Positions 1 through 4,650 of a stretch of 5,706 nt of DNA are shown here, one piece after another. Under the pieces are notes generated by a model, which worked only from the letters and a program-made list of their open reading frames with translations, ran no database searches and had not been told where the DNA came from. Source of the DNA: Burkholderiaceae bacterium (GTDB taxonomy: Bacteria > Pseudomonadota > Gammaproteobacteria > Burkholderiales > Burkholderiaceae); contig JAKONL010000629.1 of assembly GCA_022701965.1 (NCBI GenBank), forward strand, positions 1 through 5,706, given 5' to 3'. Each line of letters opens with the position of its first letter. Positions within the stretch are counted from its first letter, which is position 1. A program made the position numbers and the translations under genes.

Positions 1-468
1 CTGGGCGGCCTTGACCTTGCGGACCAGGTCGCTGGCATCGCGGCCGATGCCTTCGGCAATGATCTCGATCGCCTGGATCACGCCTTGCGGATCGACGATG
101 AAGGTACCGCGGTCGGCCAGGCCTTCGGATTCGCGCATCACTTCGAAGTTGCGCGTGATGGTGCCGGTCGGGTCGCCGATCATCGTGTAGGTGACCTTGC
201 CGATGGTCTCCGACGAGTCGTGCCAGGCCTTGTGCGTGAAGTGCGTGTCGGTGGAGACCGAGTAGATCTCGACACCCATCTTCTGGAACGATTCGTAATG
301 GTCGGCCACGTCGCCGAGCTCGGTCGGGCAGACGAAGGTGAAGTCGGCCGGGTAGAAGAAGAACACGGCCCACTTGCCCTTCACGTCGGTGTCGGACACT
401 TCGATGAACTTGCCGTTGCGATAGGCACTGGACTTGAAGGGCTTGATCTGGGTGTTGATGACGGACAT
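1..468 (-). CDS. ahpC: Alkyl hydroperoxide reductase subunit C (2-Cys peroxiredoxin), 3' end outside window
   Basis: Cytoplasmic peroxidase that reduces H2O2, organic hydroperoxides and peroxynitrite, normally recycled by AhpF or another thiol reductant. The translation starts [20 protein letters not shown] and carries the peroxidatic motif FTFVCPTEL, with the reactive cysteine at residue 47 as in E. coli AhpC. Further typical segments are [18 protein letters not shown] (about residues 66-83), MIGDPTG (about 96-102) and [13 protein letters not shown] (about 117-129). There are 156 codons here against a family length near 187, so the resolving cysteine (about residue 166) lies beyond base 1. 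The ATG at 466-468 is preceded by a GGGAA ribosome binding sequence. The upstream region holds an OxyR-type operator and a matching promoter, so peroxide induction is expected. The gene appears intact as far as it is visible. Confidence 0.96.
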   Translation of the reverse strand, partial: MSVINTQIKPFKSSAYRNGKFIEVSDTDVKGKWAVFFFYPADFTFVCPTELGDVADHYESFQKMGVEIYSVSTDTHFTHKAWHDSSETIGKVTYTMIGDPTGTITRNFEVMRESEGLADRGTFIVDPQGVIQAIEIIAEGIGRDASDLVRKVKAAQ

Positions 469-520
469 GAGTTTCCCTGGTTGCTCGCTGCACAAAACAC
501 AGCATGAAAATTGGTGCGAG

Positions 521-542
521 TCACTAGTATAACTACTAGTAA
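521..542. repeat. Inverted repeat spanning the ahpC -10 region
   Basis: TCACTAGT (521-528) and ACTAGTAA (535-542) are inverted copies matching at 7 of 8 positions across a 6-base centre. Each contains the palindrome ACTAGT. The dyad covers the predicted -10 element and the bases just upstream of it, so a repressor bound here could block the promoter. No regulator can be named. Confidence 0.45.
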
Positions 543-553
543 GCCTAATCCAA
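526..553 (-). promoter_or_regulatory. Putative sigma70 promoter of ahpC
   Basis: On the minus strand a -35 element TTGGAT (548-553) is followed after 16 bases by a -10 element TATACT (526-531, five of six consensus bases). The start codon lies about 58 bases further on. The -35 overlaps the last base of the OxyR-type site, the usual geometry for OxyR-activated promoters, where bound OxyR contacts RNA polymerase. The stretch is clearly AT-richer than the rest of the window. The assignment rests on motif matches and position only. Confidence 0.6.
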
Positions 554-589
554 TAGTCAAGGACTATCAAATCCATCATTTCACTCTAT
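553..589 (-). promoter_or_regulatory. OxyR-type operator upstream of ahpC
   Basis: Four quarter sites occur at exact 7-base spacing. On the plus strand these are ATAG (553-556), CTAT (564-567), ATCA (575-578) and CTAT (586-589), which matches the OxyR pattern ATAG-N7-CTAT-N7-ATAG-N7-CTAT at 14 of 16 core positions. The half nearest ahpC is perfect. The site abuts the ahpC -35 element and ends 6 bases before the stop codon of the flavin monooxygenase gene. OxyR control of ahpC is established in many proteobacteria; its action here is inferred. Confidence 0.75.
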
Positions 590-595
590 GACCGC

Positions 596-1840
596 TCACA
601 TCCGGAGTTTCTCCAGTTCGAAACCGGCGACCCGCTTGTAGCGGGCTGCGATTTCCTCGAGTTCCGGACGCGTAATCACGTCTTCCACGGTGGCGAATCC
701 ATCGGGAGCGCGTTCCTCAGCGACCTGCATCACCTGCTCCGGCCCGTTCAGGCGATTGCGCAGCACGATGCCGGTCGTCTTGGGCAACCGGTCGGCCTCG
801 TACTCGAGCAGCGCGTGCTCGATCGAGCTCAGGCGTTTCTCCCTCAGCAGGCCGAAACATTCCGCGAAGTAGGCGGCGTCGACGATCGCCTGGGCGCTGC
901 CGTTCGAGCCGATCGGATACATGGCATGCGCCGCGTCGCCCATCAGCGTTACGCGGCCGAACGTCCAGCGCGGGAGCGTGTCGCGGTCGACCAGCGGGAA
1001 CTCGTAGACCGCAGCAGCGCCGTCGATCACCGACGGCACGTCGATCCAGTCCCACTTCCAGCTGGCGAAGGCGTCCGCGAAGACGGCCTTGTCGACCTTC
1101 CGGTTCCAGTCGGTGCGCGGCGGCGTGTCGCCCGCGACGCGCAGTTCGGCGATCCAGTTGATGCGCGAGCGGCCGTCGCGACGCAACGGCTCGGAGATCG
1201 GGTAGCAGACGAACTTCTGGTCCTGGTGCCCGGCCATGAACATGGTGCGGCCGTCCAGGAACGGCGCGCCTTCGGTCACTCCGCGCCAGAGCATGCGACC
1301 GGCGAAGCGCGTGGGCGCGTCGTCGACGTAGAGGAACCTGCGCACCGCCGAGTGGATGCCGTCGGCGCCGACCAGCACGTCGCCCCGCGCCTCGACGGTG
1401 GATGCGTCTTCGCGACGCAACGTGACCGTGACGCCGCCGGCGTCCTGTGCGAAACCCGCGAACGAGTGCCCCAGCCTGATGGCACCTGCTCCGAGGCGCT
1501 CGACCGCCGTCCGGTAGAGCAGCATCTGGAATTCGCCCCGGTGCACCGAGAACTGCGGCACCGGGTAGCCCGCGGCCAACCCGCGCGGCTCGCTCCAGAT
1601 CGGCTGGCCGAACTTGTTGAAGTACCGCAGCGACGAGGTCTCGATCGCGCACTCTCCGACCGCATCGCGAAGCCCGATCGACTCGAGCACCGCGACCGCG
1701 TGCGGCAGCAGGTTGATGCCGACGCCCAGCGGGCGCATCTCGCGCGACTGCTCGAACACCTCCACCTCGATGCCCATGCGCTGCAGCTTCAGCGCCAGCA
1801 CCAGTCCGGCGATGCCGGCTCCTGCGATCAAAACCTTCAT
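596..1840 (-). CDS. FAD-dependent aromatic monooxygenase, PhzS/salicylate hydroxylase type (class A)
   Basis: Predicted cytoplasmic single-component flavoprotein that would hydroxylate an aromatic ring using NAD(P)H and O2. The 414-residue chain has the full set of class A motifs: the Rossmann GAGIAG at residues 7-12 with the ribose-binding acid E30, the DG motif GADGIHSAVR at 158-167, and the GD motif MGDAAHAMYPIGSNG at 300-314. The blocks RPLGVGINLLPHAV (36-49), IWSEPRGL (81-88), SVHRGEFQMLL (98-108) and MLWRGVTE (183-190) resemble the PhzS subgroup (phenazine-1-carboxylate-type monooxygenases) and related flavin-dependent oxidoreductases. The substrate cannot be inferred. The start at 1840 is chosen because the glycine motif follows at once and AGGAGA lies 6 bases upstream; an in-frame ATG at 1927 would add 29 unrelated residues across the operator boxes. 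The gene is divergent from the DUF3237 gene and appears intact. Confidence 0.93.
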   Translation of the reverse strand: MKVLIAGAGIAGLVLALKLQRMGIEVEVFEQSREMRPLGVGINLLPHAVAVLESIGLRDAVGECAIETSSLRYFNKFGQPIWSEPRGLAAGYPVPQFSVHRGEFQMLLYRTAVERLGAGAIRLGHSFAGFAQDAGGVTVTLRREDASTVEARGDVLVGADGIHSAVRRFLYVDDAPTRFAGRMLWRGVTEGAPFLDGRTMFMAGHQDQKFVCYPISEPLRRDGRSRINWIAELRVAGDTPPRTDWNRKVDKAVFADAFASWKWDWIDVPSVIDGAAAVYEFPLVDRDTLPRWTFGRVTLMGDAAHAMYPIGSNGSAQAIVDAAYFAECFGLLREKRLSSIEHALLEYEADRLPKTTGIVLRNRLNGPEQVMQVAEERAPDGFATVEDVITRPELEEIAARYKRVAGFELEKLRM

Positions 1841-1846
1841 CCGTCG

Positions 1847-1852
1847 TCTCCT
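1847..1852 (-). promoter_or_regulatory. Ribosome binding site of the flavin monooxygenase gene
   Basis: AGGAGA on the minus strand lies 6 bases before the ATG at 1840. It decides the start against the upstream in-frame ATG at 1927, which has no comparable sequence and whose extension has no resemblance to the flavoprotein fold. Confidence 0.8.
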
Positions 1853-1894
1853 GGAATTACCGGCCGAGTGTCGCGCGACGGGCGGCGGACACAT

Positions 1895-1913
1895 GTCATC
1901 CCAGAGGTTGACA
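1895..1913 (-). promoter_or_regulatory. Regulon box A1, facing the flavin monooxygenase gene
   Basis: Read on the minus strand this is TGTCAACCTCTGGGATGAC, one of four copies of a 19-base box in the window, differing from the consensus TGTCATCYTCTGGGATGAC at one position. The core is an imperfect 6-6-6 dyad, the size of LuxR-type operators. If a weak -10 (GACACT, 23-28 bases beyond the box) is used, the box centre lies near -43 of the monooxygenase transcript. The direction, in which the CTCTGGGATGAC side points at the gene, holds for all four copies. Confidence 0.65.
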
Positions 1914-1921
1914 GTGGCCGC

Positions 1922-1940
1922 TGTCATCCTCTGGGTGGAC
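1922..1940 (+). promoter_or_regulatory. Regulon box A2, facing the DUF3237 gene
   Basis: TGTCATCCTCTGGGTGGAC, the partner of box A1 in inverted orientation. Over 20-base arms (1895-1914 and 1921-1940) A1 and A2 match at 17 positions, separated by only 6 bases. The inner ends form a tight dyad, TGACAG-N6-CTGTCA at 1909-1926. The box ends 16 bases before a CCGGCTTATCGTG element that may contain the -10, giving a box centre near -42. Confidence 0.65.
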
Positions 1941-1956
1941 GTGCGGGCGAGGCTGG

Positions 1957-1969
1957 CCGGCTTATCGTG
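1957..1969 (+). promoter_or_regulatory. Putative -10 region of the DUF3237 promoter
   Basis: CCGGCTTATCGTG recurs almost exactly in front of the esterase gene (CCGGCTTTAACGTG, 4571-4584), with its CGTG beginning 26 bases beyond the end of the upstream box in both places. The weak hexamer CTTATC or TTATCG is a poor sigma70 -10, which would suit an activator-dependent promoter. Support comes only from conservation between the two sites and their spacing. Confidence 0.4.
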
Positions 1970-2010
1970 GCCGTGCCCGAATCACTCGACCCAGCCACTC
2001 GGATCTCCCC

Positions 2011-2502
2011 ATGAACGACCGCGCCCCGACCGAGATCTTTTCCCTGCCGCCGCCCGCGCTGGTACCGATGACGCGGATCGTGTGCGAAGTCGGCCTGCTG
2101 ACCAGCCTCGGCGCGACGCCGCGCGGCGAGCGCCGCTACGTGCCGCTCGGCGGCGGTACGGTGCAGGGACCCGAACTCAACGGCCGCCTCGTCGAAGGCG
2201 GCGTCGACTGGCAGCTGAACCGCGCCGACGGGGTGCTCGAGATCGAAGCCCATTACGTGCTGCGGCTGGACGACGGCGCACTGGTCGAGGTCGACAGCAG
2301 CGGGCTGCGCCATGGCCCCGCAGAGGTGATGGCGCGCCTGGCGCGCGGCGAAGCGGTGCCGGGAGACGCCTACTTCTTCCGCACGCTGATCCGCTTCACG
2401 ACCGGCGCCACGCGCTGGCGGCATCTCAACGCGACGATGGCCATCGCCCGCGGCACACGCGAAGCCACGCGCGTGCTGCTCGACGTCTACCGGCTGACTT
2501 GA
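2011..2502 (+). CDS. DUF3237 (UPF0311) family protein
   Basis: A 163-residue protein, probably cytoplasmic since no signal peptide is seen. It matches the DUF3237 pattern: GATPRGERRYVPLGGG (residues 34-49), GPELNGRLVEGGVDWQL (53-69), the DGV-EIEAHYVLRLDDGALV region (73-92), and the C-terminal YFFRTLIRFTTG and WRHLNATMAIARGTR (about 121-132 and 136-150). This family is a small beta-rich fold of unknown biochemical role, often found near aromatic-catabolism genes and Bug proteins. The ATG at 2011 is the first in frame after the putative promoter. Its ribosome binding sequence is weak (GGAT, 7 bases away), while the later Met20 would cut into the start of the domain. It is divergent from the flavin monooxygenase with shared operator boxes, and the LuxR-type gene follows 129 bases downstream. 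Its enzymatic role is unknown. Confidence 0.88.
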   Translation: MNDRAPTEIFSLPPPALVPMTRIVCEVGLLTSLGATPRGERRYVPLGGGTVQGPELNGRLVEGGVDWQLNRADGVLEIEAHYVLRLDDGALVEVDSSGLRHGPAEVMARLARGEAVPGDAYFFRTLIRFTTGATRWRHLNATMAIARGTREATRVLLDVYRLT

Positions 2503-2631
2503 GGCAACGGACAGCCCGTGCGCCCCAGGGTTTGCGCTAACCGGCATCGCCCGCACGCGGCTTAAGCTGACCGCGAAGCGCCCCCGAGCGCTCGCAGCGC
2601 CCGACGGCACTGCACCGGAGACCACCCGACC

Positions 2632-3441
2632 ATGAATTCCTGGACCCTGGAGACACCCGGCCCGGCCGACTCGCATGCCGCGATGGCGCGCATGGTCGAC
2701 GCGATGGGTAGCGATCATTTCGCCGGCACGACGCTCGCGAGCCTCGCGCGTCTGCTGGGCATCGGCTCCTGGTCGGTCTATCGGCTGTGGAACGACCGGC
2801 CTCCGGTGATGCACCTCTCGGCGAGCACCGGTGACCGCGACACGACAGGCGAGTGCTTCTCCATCTATCGCGACCGTCAGCTCTACCTGCGGGATTCGAG
2901 TTTCGAGTCGGTGCGCCGCGATGGCCCGACGGGCCGCTCCATGCTGCTGCGCATGCGCGCCGACGACGCGCCCAATATCGAGCACCGCGACGCCATCTAT
3001 CGGCGTCACGGCATGGTCGAGCGCATCTCCGTCGCTCGCGCCGAGCCCGACGGCTCGCTGCTCGCCGTCAACGCCTACAGCCATGACGCGGACCGCTGCT
3101 CGGGCCAGGCCATGGCGGAGCGCTTCGGCGAGATCGCCGCCACGCTGCTCGCGGCGGTGGCGCGGCATGTCGACTGGATGGTCAAGGCGCCGGCACAGAC
3201 TCAGCGCGAGATGCTGCGCGGGCGATGCCCGACGCTGACCGATCGCGAACTCGACGTGCTGGAGCGCCTGCTGAAAGGCATCACCTACGACGGCATCGCC
3301 GCGGACATGGGCCTGAGCGTCTGCACCGTGAAGACCTACCGCGCCCGGGCGTTCGAGCGGCTCGACATCCATTTCAAGAGCGAGTTGTTCGCCCTCTTCG
3401 TCGCGCCGGCCCGCGACGCCCGACCGGTCAGTCGGCCTTGA
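2632..3441 (+). CDS. LuxR-type (GerE) helix-turn-helix transcriptional regulator
   Basis: A 269-residue DNA-binding protein. The C-terminal domain (about 198-257) has the LuxR/GerE signature: LTDRELDVLERLLKG (202-216), then YDGIAADMGLSVCTVKTYRARAFERLDI (219-246), with GLSVCTVKTY as recognition helix. The N-terminal part (about 15-185) gives no family I can name; its pattern of short strands and helices suggests a GAF/PAS-like sensor. No response-regulator receiver motifs are seen and an acyl-homoserine-lactone domain is not evident. The start has GGAGA 10 bases upstream. It lies 129 bases after the DUF3237 gene in the same direction, so co-transcription is possible; a CGGCTTAAGC sequence at 2558-2567 could be a separate weak -10. 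Its central position makes it the natural candidate reader of the four boxes, which is an inference. Confidence 0.88.
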   Translation: MNSWTLETPGPADSHAAMARMVDAMGSDHFAGTTLASLARLLGIGSWSVYRLWNDRPPVMHLSASTGDRDTTGECFSIYRDRQLYLRDSSFESVRRDGPTGRSMLLRMRADDAPNIEHRDAIYRRHGMVERISVARAEPDGSLLAVNAYSHDADRCSGQAMAERFGEIAATLLAAVARHVDWMVKAPAQTQREMLRGRCPTLTDRELDVLERLLKGITYDGIAADMGLSVCTVKTYRARAFERLDIHFKSELFALFVAPARDARPVSRP

Positions 3442-4411
3442 AGCCGGTGGCCTTGACCACCGCCGCCCAGCGCGCGGCCTCGGCCTTCACCATGCGCTCG
3501 GTCTCGCCCCGGCCGGTACCGGCCAGCGTGAATCCCGCTTCCTGAAGCACCCGCCTGACCTCCGGCGCCTGCATGGCATCGACGGCCGCCTTGTCCAGCC
3601 TGTCGAGCGCGGCGACAGGCGTGCCGGCGGGCGCGAAAAGCGCGAACCAGGCCGAGAAATCGACCTTGGGGAACCCGGCCTCGGCCATCGTGGCGACCTC
3701 GGGCAGCAAGGGCGAACGCGCCGCGCCGGTGGTGGCGAGGGCGCGCAGCTTGCCGCCCTTGATCTGCGGCGCGGCCAGCGCCGTGGTCACGAAAGCCGCC
3801 TGGACATCGCCCGCGACCAGGGCCGTGATCGCGTCCCCGGTCGCGCGGTAGTGCACGGGCTCGATCCTGAGCCCGGCCTGGTTGGCGAACACCTCGGCGC
3901 CGAAATGGCCCGGCGTGCCGGCGCCGAAGGTACCGAAGTTCACCCGCTCGCCCTTGGTACCGGCACCGACGACCAGTTCCCCGACGGTCCGGTAAGGCGA
4001 GGTGACCGGCACCACCAGGATGAAGTCGGAACGCACGAGTTCAGAAACCGCGACGAGCTCGCGCGCCGGGTCGTACGAAAGCTTGGTGTACGAGGCTGGC
4101 GCGATGCTGATCGAGCCGACCTCGCCGAGCAGCAGCGTGTAACCGTCGGGCGCAGCCTTGGAGACCACCTGCGCACCGATCTGGCCGCCTGCGCCGGCGC
4201 GATTGTCGACGACCACCGGCTGCTTCAGAAGGTCGGCGAGCTTCAGCCCGACGGTGCGCGCGACGACGTCCGGTCCGGTACCCGCCGGGAAGCCGACGAT
4301 CAGCCGCATCTGCCGGTCGGGATACGCGCCCGGCTGGGCGACGGAAGCGAGCGGCCAGCCTGCGGCGAGCGCCGGCACGAGCGAAAGGGCGAGCAGGTTT
4401 CTGCGAAGCAT
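3428..4411 (-). CDS. Bug/TctC-family tripartite tricarboxylate transporter substrate-binding protein
   Basis: Periplasmic solute-binding protein of 327 residues, the usual length. A signal peptide covers about residues 1-25 (MLRRN, then a hydrophobic stretch LLALSLVPALAAGWPLASVA, cleavage likely before Q26). Typical Bug blocks follow: YPDRQMRLIVGFPAGTGPDVVAR (30-52), VVVDNRAGAGGQIGA (66-80), AAPDGYTLLLG (86-96), LSYDPAREL (111-119), FGTFGAGTPGH (159-169) and LLPEVATMAEAGFPKVD (235-251). Bug proteins bind small carboxylates, often aromatic acids, and many are orphans without TctA/TctB membrane partners; none are visible here. The start at 4411 has GGAG 8 bases upstream; an in-frame ATG at 4435 would only lengthen the N-region. 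The 3' end overlaps the convergent regulator by 14 bases. Upstream lies box B1, shared with the divergent esterase, suggesting capture of an esterase product. The ligand is unknown. Confidence 0.94.
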   Translation of the reverse strand: MLRRNLLALSLVPALAAGWPLASVAQPGAYPDRQMRLIVGFPAGTGPDVVARTVGLKLADLLKQPVVVDNRAGAGGQIGAQVVSKAAPDGYTLLLGEVGSISIAPASYTKLSYDPARELVAVSELVRSDFILVVPVTSPYRTVGELVVGAGTKGERVNFGTFGAGTPGHFGAEVFANQAGLRIEPVHYRATGDAITALVAGDVQAAFVTTALAAPQIKGGKLRALATTGAARSPLLPEVATMAEAGFPKVDFSAWFALFAPAGTPVAALDRLDKAAVDAMQAPEVRRVLQEAGFTLAGTGRGETERMVKAEAARWAAVVKATGFKAD

Positions 4412-4417
4412 CGGTGT

Positions 4418-4423
4418 TTCTCC
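4418..4423 (-). promoter_or_regulatory. Ribosome binding site of the Bug protein gene
   Basis: GGAGAA on the minus strand, with GGAG ending 8 bases before the ATG at 4411. It favours this start over the in-frame ATG at 4435 and leaves a signal peptide of normal length. Confidence 0.75.
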
Positions 4424-4482
4424 ACGGAATGGCACACGTCGTGCCGACGGTCACGAGTCTGTGCCACCTCCGCGGACCGGGT

Positions 4483-4501
4483 GTCATCCCAGAAGACGAC
4501 A
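4483..4501 (-). promoter_or_regulatory. Regulon box B1, facing the Bug protein gene
   Basis: Minus-strand reading TGTCGTCTTCTGGGATGAC, one base away from the consensus. It pairs with box B2 as an inverted repeat of 21-base arms (4483-4503 and 4535-4555) matching at 20 positions, separated by 31 bases. Beyond the box in the Bug direction there is only a weak -10 candidate (CAGACT, 22-27 bases away), which would put the box centre near -42. Confidence 0.7.
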
Positions 4502-4536
4502 TCCGCCACGTACTCTGGTCCGGCGACCGGTGCCGA

Positions 4537-4555
4537 TGTCATCTTCTGGGATGAC
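4537..4555 (+). promoter_or_regulatory. Regulon box B2, facing the esterase gene
   Basis: TGTCATCTTCTGGGATGAC, the best copy of the box, with a perfect GTCATC-N6-GATGAC dyad at 4538-4555. The centres of B1 and B2 are 55 bases apart, against 28 for A1 and A2. Downstream at 4571-4584 comes the element shared with the DUF3237 promoter. Confidence 0.7.
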
Positions 4556-4570
4556 GGGTGGTCGTCGATC

Positions 4571-4584
4571 CCGGCTTTAACGTG
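4571..4584 (+). promoter_or_regulatory. Putative -10 region of the esterase promoter
   Basis: CCGGCTTTAACGTG resembles the element at 1957-1969 and sits at the same distance from its box. TTTAAC (4576-4581) matches the sigma70 -10 at four of six positions. With the -10 there, box B2 is centred near -42, the class II activator position typical of LuxR-type proteins. The leader to the ATG would be about 63 bases. Confidence 0.42.
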
Positions 4585-4650
4585 CAGCGCGTGCCGGCCC
4601 GACCAGCAGGGTCGCGCGAACGAAAACAAACCAGGAACCGGAGACGGACG

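Noticed and set aside
1908..1913. TTGACA as a -35 element for the DUF3237 gene
   Set aside because: The hexamer is a perfect consensus, but 17 bases downstream there is only CTGGGT, not a plausible -10. The bases are better explained as part of boxes A1 and the inner dyad.
1841..1927. N-terminal extension of the monooxygenase from an ATG at 1927
   Set aside because: It adds 29 residues with no similarity to the fold, lacks a ribosome binding sequence and would place the operator boxes inside coding sequence; the start at 1840 has AGGAGA and leads directly into the FAD motif.
815..2014. Plus-strand open frame of 399 codons opposite the flavin monooxygenase
   Set aside because: It is antisense to a gene with complete flavoprotein motifs, its translation is rich in Arg, Asp and Val without any domain pattern, and it is a usual by-product of high GC.
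2518..2540. Possible fifth regulon box upstream of the LuxR-type gene
   Set aside because: Only the GGG and scattered bases match the consensus and the spacing to the CGGCTTAAGC element differs by about 5 bases, so it is no better than chance in this base composition.
2588..2600. GCGCT-CGC-AGCGC hairpin between the DUF3237 and LuxR-type genes as a terminator
   Set aside because: The stem is only 5 base pairs and no T-run follows, so it is not a rho-independent terminator on this evidence.
1924..3372. Minus-strand open frame of 482 codons opposite the DUF3237 and LuxR-type genes
   Set aside because: Low-complexity Ala/Arg/His-rich translation with no recognisable domain, antisense to two well-supported genes and crossing box A2.
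3428..4411. Assignment of the Bug protein to a named ligand such as citrate or terephthalate
   Set aside because: Bug paralogues share the fold and motifs while differing in ligand, and no transporter membrane genes are adjacent to help.
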